NCBI GenBank assembly: GCA_006969905.1
Contig: CP030887.1
Span: 1,240,001 to 1,304,000 of the forward strand
Source: Balneolaceae bacterium
Lineage (GTDB): Bacteria; Bacteroidota; Rhodothermia; Balneolales; Balneolaceae
Direction: 5' to 3'
DNA length: 64,000 nt
Under the pieces are notes generated by a model. It was not told where the DNA came from. It did not search any database and worked only from the letters and a program-made list of their open reading frames with translations. Shown here piece by piece: positions 26,036-34,341 of the stretch. The number at the start of each line of letters is the position of its first letter. Position 1 is the stretch's first letter. A program made the translations under genes and the position numbers.

Positions 26036-26089
26036 TCCTCGGCCCCTCACGCAGTCTTGCGTGACGCTACCGGACTACGCCACGCCCCG
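26036..26089 (-). pseudogene. Truncated tRNA-Pro copy
   Basis: On the minus strand this starts exactly like tRNA-Pro (CGGGGCGTGGCGTAG through the D arm). The anticodon arm is replaced by a perfect 7-bp hairpin (TCACGCA, loop AGAC, TGCGTGA). The sequence resumes with GGGGCCGAGG, the 3' anticodon stem, and then runs into the GIY-YIG ribosome-binding site. There is no T arm or 3' acceptor strand, so no functional tRNA is possible. Confidence 0.85.
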
Positions 26090-26145
26090 ATTTGTTGAAC
26101 TTCAAAGATAGGATGAAATAAAGCGCAACTCAATGGTTATTTCTT
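26065..26145 (-). repeat. Direct repeat copy B (truncated tRNA-Pro and upstream flank)
   Basis: The second copy of the ~81-base repeat, 356 bases from copy A. Differences are concentrated in the flank (for example gcgaaatgagatgc versus atgaaataaagcgc), indicating an old duplication. Confidence 0.9.
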
Positions 26146-26212
26146 TAGGATTGAAGGAATCTTGCAGTTCCTCCTGACTTCATTTTTCATCCTAGCTTTA
26201 AGGCGTTCAGTA
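26130..26212 (-). pseudogene. Remnant of a second GIY-YIG gene (3' end)
   Basis: Read on the minus strand with in-frame stops tolerated, this segment gives ALKLG*KMKSGGTARFLQS*RNNH*. It aligns with ALKLERKIKSHGAKRFLLSRRNNH* of the neighbouring GIY-YIG gene when that gene's frame is restored. The order remnant, flank, tRNA-Pro piece repeats the order GIY-YIG, flank, tRNA-Pro seen next to it. Confidence 0.65.
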
Positions 26213-26611
26213 CTAGCTTTTAGCCTGGCAAAGCTCTACAAGTACACCATTATTGTCTTTGGGATGAACAAAGGCTACTAGTTTGTTATCAGCGCCATCT
26301 TTGGGTTGTTCATTTAATACAGTGAAGTCTTCGCTTCGCAGTCGCTCTAATTCAGCATATATGTCTTCCACCTCAAAAGCTACATGATGGAGGCCTTCCC
26401 CTTTCCGATCCACATATTTGGCTATTACAGAATCGGGTTCAGTGGCACCCAGTAATTCTACTTTTGATTCCCCTGTTTGGAAGAACGCAGTTTTTACTTT
26501 TTCACTTTCAACTATTTCAATCTTGTCGCAAGAACGGTTTAGTATTTTTTCATACGTTTGTATGGCGCTATCAATATCTTTTACAGCGATTCCAATATGA
26601 TCAATATGCAT
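26213..26611 (-). CDS. mce: Methylmalonyl-CoA epimerase
   Basis: A 132-residue VOC-fold enzyme beginning HIDHIGIAVKDID, with the metal-binding His of HIDHIG, a VELLGATEPDS strand, GEGLHHVAFEVED (second His pair) and a C-terminal VELCQ glutamate. This matches methylmalonyl-CoA epimerases, which interconvert the 2R and 2S forms in propionate and branched-chain amino-acid catabolism. ATG at 26611 was chosen; a start at 26701 would add 30 residues unrelated to the family. It is divergent from the cyclophilin lipoprotein, with ~100 bases between. The mutase genes are not in this window. Confidence 0.9.
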   Translation of the reverse strand: MHIDHIGIAVKDIDSAIQTYEKILNRSCDKIEIVESEKVKTAFFQTGESKVELLGATEPDSVIAKYVDRKGEGLHHVAFEVEDIYAELERLRSEDFTVLNEQPKDGADNKLVAFVHPKDNNGVLVELCQAKS

Positions 26612-26712
26612 GGAAGTATTTTTTGAATTGATATAAAAAGTAAACTTTTTGAATATCAAAGATTGTATTTGTAAAGTCGAATTCCAATATATAGAACACA
26701 AATAAAGTATTT

Positions 26713-27579
26713 ATGAAGAAGTTATTTTATTGCGTTACGGTAGTCCTGTTTTTTATTTCATGTACGGTACAAAGCTCCAAAGAGGAACTGGTCAGCATTC
26801 AGACAGAATACGGAGATATGCTTGTCCTGCTTTATGACGAAACTCCTGAGCACAAAGAGAATTTTTTAAAGCTGGCTAAAGAGGGTTTTTACGACAGTAC
26901 CACATTTCATCGTATTATAGATGGGTTTATGATACAGGGGGGAGACCCAAACTCTAAGGATGACAATGAAATGAATGACGGGCAGGGAGGCCCGGGGTAT
27001 ACTATTCCTGCTGAATTCAATTCCGCACTTATACACAAAAGAGGTGCTATTGCAGCAGCAAGAACAGGCGGACCACAAAATCCAGAAAAAAGATCAAGCG
27101 GTTCCCAGTTCTATATAGTGGATGGAAATGTATTGAGCGAAGCTGAAATGATGGGCATGACTCAGAATATTAACATGCAAAGGGAAGAAGAGATGATGAG
27201 AAACTTCGTGCAAAGGCCTGAGAATAAATTTTACCTGGATGCCCTGATCCGAAACCAAAACAACCGTAACCAGGATAGTCTTAATCTTTTAATTGAGGAG
27301 ATTAAACCTCAGGCTTTATTAGGTTTTGAAGAGTTTTCCTATACCGATGAGCAAATGGAAGTTTATACCACGATTGGAGGAACTCCCTTTTTGGATAATA
27401 ACTACACGGTATTTGGTGAACTGCTTTCCGGCTTTGATGTGATTGATTCAATAGCCACACAGCCAAAAAACTCCAGGGATCGCCCTTTGAGTGATATACC
27501 GATGACTGTGAAAGTAAAAGAAATGACCCGGAATAAAATATCGAAAGAGTACGGTTATACCTGGCCAGATGAGGAATGA
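26713..27579 (+). CDS. Cyclophilin-type peptidyl-prolyl isomerase lipoprotein
   Basis: A 288-residue protein: lipobox ending in FFISC (Cys17), then a cyclophilin domain with NFLKLAKEGFYDSTTFHRIIDGFMIQGGD and SSGSQFYIV. The second half of the domain (NYTVFGELLSGFDVIDSIA) appears only after an ~85-residue Met/Glu/Asn-rich helical insertion. The active-site Arg in FHRI and the QGGD loop are intact, so prolyl isomerase activity in the periplasm is expected. It overlaps the next lipoprotein gene by 4 bases (ATGA). Confidence 0.9.
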   Translation: MKKLFYCVTVVLFFISCTVQSSKEELVSIQTEYGDMLVLLYDETPEHKENFLKLAKEGFYDSTTFHRIIDGFMIQGGDPNSKDDNEMNDGQGGPGYTIPAEFNSALIHKRGAIAAARTGGPQNPEKRSSGSQFYIVDGNVLSEAEMMGMTQNINMQREEEMMRNFVQRPENKFYLDALIRNQNNRNQDSLNLLIEEIKPQALLGFEEFSYTDEQMEVYTTIGGTPFLDNNYTVFGELLSGFDVIDSIATQPKNSRDRPLSDIPMTVKVKEMTRNKISKEYGYTWPDEE

Positions 27580-28331
27580 GAAGTACAGGCTTTATAGCCA
27601 TATCAATCATTCTGCTAAGTGCCTGCCTTAATAATAACAGGTACCGGCCACATTACTTTCTTCGGGGATATGATCACCTGGAATTCAGGAACCCGGAAAA
27701 CTTTGCAACTTCCCCACACCAGTTTATAGAATGGAGGCAGTTAAATGGCGTACAAACCTACCACATTAAGGATCATTCTCTAACACTGGTACATAAAGAA
27801 ACGGGTGAGCCGTATACGGGACCCATTCGCACTTTTCATTGGTACGCCTATAATATTGAAGCTTTATTTAAAGAAGGGAAAATTTACCGGATGAGGTACT
27901 GGCATCCGAACCGGAAGCTGGGCATGGATGCAGATTACATTCATGACATTGGTTTTGTCTGGAACCAGTATGGCTTTCCTGCGATAAGCTGGAACAGCGA
28001 AGAGATGATCTATAAAAATCCGAGCACACAAAAAGTACGGCAGATTATAACAGACAGCGTTACCAGCTATTATGATATTAATGGAAAGATGACATACTAC
28101 TCTATTCGGACTGATACCGCCTGGCAAAGTTATTACCCAACAGGTAGTCCAAGGTTCTTTTTTCCGGTAACACCTGAAGGAATACGGGATGGCGAGGTAA
28201 GAAGATGGTACCCAAACGGTCAGCTTAGGGTACAGGGTTACTATAAAAACGGAGAAGAGTGGGGAAACTGGATTGAGTACGACAGCTTAGGAGGCATTAT
28301 ACAAAAGGTTAATATGGCCAAAGTGCAGTAG
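27576..28331 (+). CDS. Lipoprotein with MORN/YwqK-like repeats
   Basis: A 251-residue lipoprotein (signal ends LLSAC, Cys17). The C-terminal part has repeats of the type GEVRRWYPNGQLRVQGYYKNG and GNWIEYDSLG, resembling the YwqK/MORN-like beta-hairpin repeats common in Bacteroidota. The middle section is aromatic-rich without a recognisable domain. It is translationally coupled to the cyclophilin lipoprotein (ATGA), so a shared role in envelope protein handling is plausible but unproven. Confidence 0.65.
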   Translation: MRSTGFIAISIILLSACLNNNRYRPHYFLRGYDHLEFRNPENFATSPHQFIEWRQLNGVQTYHIKDHSLTLVHKETGEPYTGPIRTFHWYAYNIEALFKEGKIYRMRYWHPNRKLGMDADYIHDIGFVWNQYGFPAISWNSEEMIYKNPSTQKVRQIITDSVTSYYDINGKMTYYSIRTDTAWQSYYPTGSPRFFFPVTPEGIRDGEVRRWYPNGQLRVQGYYKNGEEWGNWIEYDSLGGIIQKVNMAKVQ

Positions 28332-28397
28332 CTTAAGAAATAAGATTCTGTTGTCGATAAGTCGCATACTATTAGCAATGAGTCAAAGTGATTTATT

Positions 28398-29987
28398 ATG
28401 TGGCGTCCAATACATATCGATCATATACTTAACAGTTACAATCCCCTTGAAGCGCGTGTTTTGGGGATAATTATCGGTTGGGTTTTAATAATTGCTACGG
28501 TAATTGGGGTTTCTGTATATAACCTGCCTGAGGATTGGATACGTGTTGATGGAGATAAGACTCAGCTCATCAGGTTATTCTTACTTAACCCGGCTATGTT
28601 GATTGGGCTTCTATTGCTTTTTTGGTTTGGCTTCGAGTGGTCTTTTATCCCGGTTTTCCTATCCATGTTCATAGTAGGGTTATTCAGCAATCTTGAACCG
28701 CATTGGGCTATGTTGTTTGGCCTGTCTTTTGTATTTGGGCTGGCTATCTATGCAATCGTTTATCATTGTGTGAATGTTTCATATAACCTGGATTCACTCG
28801 GCAGCTTGTTGCTATTTATAGGGGTTTCCTTTGTAGCCTCAACAGCTTCTTCTTTGGGTACTTTTATCTGGAGTCTGTCCCATGATCTTACTGCAGCACA
28901 GACGGCAACCCTTTGGAATGGCTGGTGGGCAGGTACCTTTCTCCAGTCCCTTGTTTTGGCCGGTCCAATACTCTTTTCTCTATCGGGAACTGTAGAACGT
29001 TTTAAGAATCGCTATTTCCAGATACCTGAAAAACCGGAAGTTTCCACCAAATGGATTTATAGTACTGTACTGCTGGTCACTATAGTAATATCTGTGTTTA
29101 TTATTTCGGGGGATTACCTCGGAAAGCAAAGAATAGCTGAGTACATGACCAGTGTCAGTGATGTGTCTAAGCAAACAATTTTGTCCTCGCTGGAGTCATT
29201 CGAAATCATAACCTGGGTTTCGGTTTGGATCATACTTTGTGTGGGGCTGGGTGCTGTATTTCTTATTGGCAGCTGGAACAGTGAGTTGAAAAAGAAGGTA
29301 GCTGAACGAACGATCAGCCTTGAAGAAGCTGAGCAAAAACTCAAAAAATCCCTTTCAGAAAAAGAGACTCTGCTAAAAGAGATTCATCACAGAGTAAAAA
29401 ACAATTTGGCTGTGGTTACTGCTATGCTTGATCTTCAGTTAATGAGAACAGATTGCGATACTACAAAGCATATGCTGGGTGATTCAAAAGCACGGGTTAA
29501 ATCAATGGCTTTTGTACACGAAACCTTGTACCAAACGGAAAATTTTTCCAGTATAGACATGAAAAGCTATATCGAACGGTTGGTGAAATCTATCCGCGGG
29601 ACTTTTAATTCAGCAAATAAAGATATTGAAATCAGTGTACTTACAAATGGAAAAGGCCTGGAAATGGAAAAAGCCATACCGTTGGGGCTGCTGCTGAACG
29701 AGCTAATTGTAAATGCATATAAGCACGCTTTTAAAGGGTTAGAAAAAGGAAAGATTTTTATTTCTGTTGAAGTTTCCGATTCAGGACTGGAGGTAGTAGT
29801 TCAGGATAACGGGGTTGGTTTTGAAAAAGGCAAAGATTTGAACAGCAAAGCAAATAGCCTGGGCATGACACTTATCAAAACACTTGCCCGCCAACTAAAA
29901 ACAAGTATTGAGTTGCAATCTGAGCCAGGGAATACTAGATTTTGTCTGTCCACATATACAGACGAATCTTCTGAAGTTGCTGCATGA
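28398..29987 (+). CDS. Membrane sensor histidine kinase (HisKA_2 type)
   Basis: A 529-residue protein. The N-terminal ~230 residues hold about six to seven membrane helices arranged like a MASE1-type sensor. A periplasmic loop, a final helix and a coiled coil (KKKVAERTISLEEAEQKLKK) come next. The phosphoacceptor EIHHRVKNN (His330/331) marks the HisKA_2/HWE group, and the HATPase domain has NELIVNAYKHA (N box) and VQDNGVGF (G1). No response regulator is adjacent. The stop overlaps the ATG of the DUF4153 gene. Confidence 0.88.
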   Translation: MWRPIHIDHILNSYNPLEARVLGIIIGWVLIIATVIGVSVYNLPEDWIRVDGDKTQLIRLFLLNPAMLIGLLLLFWFGFEWSFIPVFLSMFIVGLFSNLEPHWAMLFGLSFVFGLAIYAIVYHCVNVSYNLDSLGSLLLFIGVSFVASTASSLGTFIWSLSHDLTAAQTATLWNGWWAGTFLQSLVLAGPILFSLSGTVERFKNRYFQIPEKPEVSTKWIYSTVLLVTIVISVFIISGDYLGKQRIAEYMTSVSDVSKQTILSSLESFEIITWVSVWIILCVGLGAVFLIGSWNSELKKKVAERTISLEEAEQKLKKSLSEKETLLKEIHHRVKNNLAVVTAMLDLQLMRTDCDTTKHMLGDSKARVKSMAFVHETLYQTENFSSIDMKSYIERLVKSIRGTFNSANKDIEISVLTNGKGLEMEKAIPLGLLLNELIVNAYKHAFKGLEKGKIFISVEVSDSGLEVVVQDNGVGFEKGKDLNSKANSLGMTLIKTLARQLKTSIELQSEPGNTRFCLSTYTDESSEVAA

Positions 29988-31849
29988 AAGTATCCCTTCC
30001 ATCCTTTAACGAAATTGCCACTGAAAGCTTAGCAACATTCAGGCGATTTCCTGTTGTAATGTCTGTAGCACTAATAGGGACAGCGGCTGCCATTTGGCTC
30101 GCAGATTTAAGCTATGAAAAAGAAAAAGACTACTATTCGCTGTACAATGTTGCTTTCCAATGTGGGTTGAGCATTTCCCTTCTTACAGCATTGACAATAT
30201 ATGGAGAATCCAGGGATGGAAAGCGAAATACAGTATTAGCACTAAATGCCATCGGTTTATCCATAATGGCAATATATGCCCTCACATTTCCTGAAGTCGC
30301 AATTTATGATGCCCCGGCCCGGTACTTCTACCAATATCTGCTATTCTTTTTGGCTTCGCATCTTTTTGTTTCGATTTCGCCCTTTTTAAATAATGCAAGT
30401 ATTCAAGAGTTTTGGGGATATAACAAGGTTTTGCTTCTTAACCTTCTTACATCAGCTCTTTATAGCGTTGCGTTATTTGTTGGGCTTAGCATTGCGCTTC
30501 TTTCTATCGATGTATTATTAGAAATCAATATTGATGCCAATCTCTATCTACAGCTTTGGTTCTTTTTAGTGGGAGTTTTTAATACATGGTTCTTTCTTTC
30601 GAGAGTTCCAAAGCCGGGGGCATTTCAACCCGGGATGACAGATTACCCGACCGGATTAAAAGTTTTTGTTCAATATGTACTTATACCCCTTGTCACGGTT
30701 TACATATTCATACTATACCTTTATATCGCCAAAATTATTATTCAATGGGAATTACCAAAAGGCTGGGTAGCCAATTTGGTTTTAAGTTTTTCGATTGCCG
30801 GTATTCTGTCTCTTTTGTTGCTATATCCCATTCAGCACCAGGAGAAAAATAAATGGATGAGGGTTTATTCCAGAAGCTACTTTTATGGGTTAATACCTTT
30901 GCTTATTCTGCTTTTTGTATCTATTTGGACAAGGATTTCTGAGTATGGGGTTACTATTAATCGCTTTTTTGTAGCAACATTAGCAGTTTGGCTGGCCGGA
31001 ATCGTGATTTATTTTGTGACGAGTAAAACAAAGAACATCAAAGTGATTCCAATTTCTTTATGTATAATTGCATTGGGAATATCCTTTGGGCCGATAGGGG
31101 CATTTTCAGTATCGGAACGAAGTCAGCTTGGACGCTTTGAAAAGATGTTGGGCGAAAATCAAATGCTGGATGATAATGGAAAGGTTATCATCCGGGAAGA
31201 AAAGAATGGGCTTCCGTTTGATACCCGAAAACAACTAAGCTCAAAAGTTCAGTACCTGGTTGGAAATCACGGGCTGAGTGGTTTACAGGAGTATTTTCTG
31301 ATTGACTTAGAAAACGATCTTTCATCAAAAGAAAATGAAATCACAGGGCATAGTCCTGGTAAATCAGAACAAATAGTGAGCTTACTGGGTTTTGAATTTG
31401 TTCAGGACTGGCAGACAGAAGAAACTGACACCTTATCAACACGATACTTTGAGTTTAATGCGGCCTTCAATACAGTTCTTGACATTGAAAGCTATGTTTA
31501 TGCAATACAGGGGTTGAGATTTCTTTTAGGTGTTCAGGAAAGAAGGATTAGCCTGGAAGATGATATATATCTCCTTGAGCTTGATTACGATACATACGTT
31601 TTTTCTCTGAAAAATGAATCCAATGGAAAAAGTATCTCAATCGGGATTAAGGATTTTCTTGAAGAGTTGAGCAGTAAATATTCCGGGACGATGAGTAACC
31701 GGGAAATACCCCTCTCAGAAATGACCGTTACTTCCGAAAATGAAAATTATTCCATTCTTTTAGCCTTTAATTATATCTATGGAAATGTTGGAAAAGATGA
31801 AGGACTTTCCAATGTTCAACTGAATCTGTATTTCAAAATAAAAGAATGA
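29984..31849 (+). CDS. DUF4153-family membrane protein
   Basis: A 621-residue protein with around ten membrane helices in the first ~375 residues, matching the DUF4153 layout (for example YNKVLLLNLLTSALYSVALFVG). The last ~240 residues form a soluble, mostly extracytoplasmic domain with repeated acidic strands. Function is unknown. It overlaps both neighbours by 4 bases (ATGA at each junction), binding the kinase, this protein and the AI-2E-type transporter into one translational unit. Confidence 0.82.
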   Translation: MKVSLPSFNEIATESLATFRRFPVVMSVALIGTAAAIWLADLSYEKEKDYYSLYNVAFQCGLSISLLTALTIYGESRDGKRNTVLALNAIGLSIMAIYALTFPEVAIYDAPARYFYQYLLFFLASHLFVSISPFLNNASIQEFWGYNKVLLLNLLTSALYSVALFVGLSIALLSIDVLLEINIDANLYLQLWFFLVGVFNTWFFLSRVPKPGAFQPGMTDYPTGLKVFVQYVLIPLVTVYIFILYLYIAKIIIQWELPKGWVANLVLSFSIAGILSLLLLYPIQHQEKNKWMRVYSRSYFYGLIPLLILLFVSIWTRISEYGVTINRFFVATLAVWLAGIVIYFVTSKTKNIKVIPISLCIIALGISFGPIGAFSVSERSQLGRFEKMLGENQMLDDNGKVIIREEKNGLPFDTRKQLSSKVQYLVGNHGLSGLQEYFLIDLENDLSSKENEITGHSPGKSEQIVSLLGFEFVQDWQTEETDTLSTRYFEFNAAFNTVLDIESYVYAIQGLRFLLGVQERRISLEDDIYLLELDYDTYVFSLKNESNGKSISIGIKDFLEELSSKYSGTMSNREIPLSEMTVTSENENYSILLAFNYIYGNVGKDEGLSNVQLNLYFKIKE

Positions 31850-32946
31850 AACACCATCCAATCCGTACTCCGCAAAGCTATCCGTTCTGGCTGCGATCCA
31901 CCTTGATACTTATAGGCCTTTCACTGCTTTTTGTAGTGATGAGTTATGGTAAGTTCATCCTTATGCCCTTAGCTTTTGCTGCATTCCTTTCGATGTTACT
32001 GAACCCGATTGTGAGCAAGCTGGAAAGCTGGAAGCTGGGGCGGGCATTCAGCATTATTATCACGTTGCTACTGGTGGTAATTATTTTTGCGGGGATTGTA
32101 TCTCTTATTTCAGCCCAGTTTGTACAGTTTGCAGAGCGCGTTCCGGAGGTTACCGAACGCCTTAAAACGGTTACTTCAGACGGTATCCAGTTCTTGGAAG
32201 AAACAGTGGGTATTACCGAAGAGCAACGAAGCGATTACATACAGCAGGGGCTTACCAACCTGATTGACAAAAGCGGACAGTATATGAGTACCATTGTTGG
32301 GGCGACGACTAATGCTTTTACGTTGATGTCGCTGCTACCTATTTTCATTTTCTTTATGTTGTACTACAGGGAGATGTACCAAACATTTTTCAGAAAGCTA
32401 TTTGAAAGAAAAGACAGCCATTCACAAATTGATGATGTGCTGGTGAACGTTCAGGACGTAACACAAAACTACCTTGTGGGAATGCTAACCGTAATCGGGA
32501 TTCTTGCTGTTCTTAACACCACCGGGTTGTTCCTGATTGGCCTGGAACATGCTATTTTCTTTGGGGTATTTGCATCGCTGTTGGCTGTAATTCCCTATAT
32601 CGGAATTATAATCGGTGCACTTCCTCCATTACTTTTTGCCTTCTTATTGGGAGATTCTCTACTCACTCCTTTACTGGTAATTGCTGTTTTCGGAACCGTC
32701 CAGTTCCTGGAAGGCAATTTTATTTCACCCAGGATAGTGGGGTCAAAAGTTTCCATTAACCCCTTTATGGCGATGCTGGCCCTGATTATTGGAGGAGAAG
32801 TCTGGGGAATTTCCGGGATGATCCTCTTCGTCCCACTGATCGGTATTCTTCGTGTCATCTTTGAAGAGATTGACGGCCTGAAGCCTTATGGATATTTGTT
32901 AGGGAACAGGATTGAGTATGAGACTGATAAGCAGATATCAGAATGA
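31846..32946 (+). CDS. AI-2E-family (PerM/TqsA-like) transporter
   Basis: A 366-residue membrane protein with the AI-2E transporter layout: two N-terminal helix pairs (FILMPLAFAAFLSMLLNPI), an amphipathic region (residues ~95-150), then paired helices with VGMLTVIGILAVLNTTGL, IPYIGIIIGALPPL and the family signature GNFISPRIVGSKV. The family includes exporters of AI-2 or other small molecules and Na+/H+ antiporters, so the substrate is open. Last gene of the overlapping kinase/DUF4153/transporter unit. Confidence 0.92.
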   Translation: MKHHPIRTPQSYPFWLRSTLILIGLSLLFVVMSYGKFILMPLAFAAFLSMLLNPIVSKLESWKLGRAFSIIITLLLVVIIFAGIVSLISAQFVQFAERVPEVTERLKTVTSDGIQFLEETVGITEEQRSDYIQQGLTNLIDKSGQYMSTIVGATTNAFTLMSLLPIFIFFMLYYREMYQTFFRKLFERKDSHSQIDDVLVNVQDVTQNYLVGMLTVIGILAVLNTTGLFLIGLEHAIFFGVFASLLAVIPYIGIIIGALPPLLFAFLLGDSLLTPLLVIAVFGTVQFLEGNFISPRIVGSKVSINPFMAMLALIIGGEVWGISGMILFVPLIGILRVIFEEIDGLKPYGYLLGNRIEYETDKQISE

Positions 32947-32994
32947 ATTAATTTGGTTTCAATCTCAATCATGTGATGAATACAGATCAATTTC

Positions 32995-33049
32995 AGCACA
33001 GACTTGATTCAGTGTCCACTTGAAACATTTGCTATAGGTACTCTGTGCT
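32995..33049. repeat. Inverted repeat after the AI-2E gene
   Basis: AGCACAGA (32995-33002) and TCTGTGCT (33042-33049) form an 8-bp stem around a 39-base loop, between the AI-2E stop and the convergent OmdA-like gene. No T-run follows, so it is a weak terminator candidate at best. Confidence 0.45.
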
Positions 33050-33071
33050 TGCAATGTTTACAAACAGCACA

Positions 33072-33341
33072 TCAAGAAGGCTGACGACTTGGTGGATGGT
33101 CCATCTTCATATAGACTCCACCTCTTCGAAGTTCTTCTAACATCTGATCAAGTCGCTTTTGTTTTGTTGCTTTTTGCTTAGCTCGATTAATCCAGCCAAT
33201 GTAATCGTTTTGCTGGTAGGCCGGCCTCTGATAATAGGACTCCATCAATTCATTTTCCAGTAGCGCTTCTTCAACAAAGTCTGGCATCTGCTGAATTGGG
33301 CGACTGAGCTTAGTTATGTCGATATGTTTTTTTCCAGGCAT
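33072..33341 (-). CDS. YdeI/OmdA-like small protein
   Basis: An 89-residue protein with PDFVEEALLENELMESYYQRPAYQ followed by a basic helix WINRAKQKATKQKRLDQMLEELRRG. The helical IxxAKxxxTKxxRLxxxLxxLxxG pattern is typical of the C-terminal OmdA (YdeI/OmpD-associated, bacteriocin-protection) domain. The N-terminal DUF1801-like part is absent, so it is a short version. It sits in an accessory-looking patch, 50 bases downstream of the unknown HEPN-like gene and on the same strand. Confidence 0.75.
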   Translation of the reverse strand: MPGKKHIDITKLSRPIQQMPDFVEEALLENELMESYYQRPAYQQNDYIGWINRAKQKATKQKRLDQMLEELRRGGVYMKMDHPPSRQPS

Positions 33342-33390
33342 AATTAAATTTCAAAGAAAGCACCTACAACGACCCTTGCTTAAAACGCTT

Positions 33391-33400
33391 GTTAGCTACC
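33391..33400. repeat. 10-bp inverted repeat, downstream arm
   Basis: GTTAGCTACC on the plus strand, containing the stop codon of the unknown 313-residue gene. It is the perfect reverse complement of 34342-34351, which lies just before that gene's start. Confidence 0.7.
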
Positions 33401-34333
33401 CGATTTAGATTTATTAGTGAGAACATAATCGAATTCTTGTAATATTATAGCGGCTTCAACAACAAAATCTATACAAAATCTTGCGTCTTCAATATCTGTC
33501 TCTAAATCATTGCCAAAGCGATGGCGTCGAGGATGATAAGTCCCACCTATAGTTTGAATAAAATTAGGTACGTGTATTTTAAATCTAGAATATCTTCGAT
33601 AATCAATTCCTAGTGCTATAATCTTTATAGCTTGTTGCATTGATTCTAAAGATTCTTTCACCTTGTCGACAAACTCACTCATTTGAGATCCATTTCTATT
33701 GTCTCTATCGGTTCCCATAAAAAAACTCGTATTGAATGTTAGGTCTTGTCCAAAAAAGAATGGCGACCTGCTATACCTACTTGTTTTACTTTTTTCATAG
33801 CTATCGATGAGAAGCTCAAAAGCTAGCCCAGAACAATTAGTAGATTCATCTATTTCTTTATTGATTAGATGTTGATCAGCTTTTTTTAACTGATTTTTTG
33901 CTTCGACTGGTTTAACATAGTCAAATAGTGTTATTTCATTGAAGTCAATACCGAATATCAGTGGCGTATTTTCTGAAAAGAAAGAAATCGCCGCTCCTCG
34001 AAATGATTCAATATCTAACTTTGAAGGTAAAGTACCATGATGTTTCAAAGCTACACGTGCTTTGTTCAATCTTCTCATAGATTCCTTTTGTGAAAGCTCC
34101 GAATCTTTAGAAAGTTTTTTTCCAATTAACTCCCAATAATCCATAAAACCGGGTTGGCCTGTACCTGAATTTATATGTTCAGACCCTAATTGTAGAAAAA
34201 GCTCAATGGCATCATGAAATGTGAGAAGAGAAGCGGCTGCTAATGGTTCAGGTGCTTCAGATTGGCCAATACCAAGTTTGAAAAGGTATTTAATAAAGCC
34301 GAGGCGACGAATTGTATTTGTATGGAGATCCAT
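33392..34333 (-). CDS. Hypothetical protein with HEPN-like RxxxxH motif
   Basis: A 313-residue protein that I do not recognise. It has a helical N-terminal half with LLTFHDAIELFLQLGSEH, a helix with RLNKARVALKHHG (Arg93-x4-His98), and FFSENTPLIFGIDFNEITLFDYV. The C-terminal half is helical with a basic stretch TYHPRRHRFG. The R-x4-H motif inside a helix after an E/Q-rich helix resembles HEPN RNase domains, but this is motif-level inference only. It is bracketed by 10-bp inverted repeats (33391-33400 and 34342-34351), and its stop lies within one of them. The neighbourhood looks accessory. Confidence 0.65.
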   Translation of the reverse strand: MDLHTNTIRRLGFIKYLFKLGIGQSEAPEPLAAASLLTFHDAIELFLQLGSEHINSGTGQPGFMDYWELIGKKLSKDSELSQKESMRRLNKARVALKHHGTLPSKLDIESFRGAAISFFSENTPLIFGIDFNEITLFDYVKPVEAKNQLKKADQHLINKEIDESTNCSGLAFELLIDSYEKSKTSRYSRSPFFFGQDLTFNTSFFMGTDRDNRNGSQMSEFVDKVKESLESMQQAIKIIALGIDYRRYSRFKIHVPNFIQTIGGTYHPRRHRFGNDLETDIEDARFCIDFVVEAAIILQEFDYVLTNKSKSGS

Positions 34334-34341
34334 AGCTGATT

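Noticed and set aside
33361-33400. A complete attC integron site next to the HEPN-like gene
   Set aside because: Only the left-half-like sequence (AGCTAACAAGCG) is visible. The matching right-half core is missing, and no integron integrase lies in the window, so I keep it only as a cassette-like arrangement to check.
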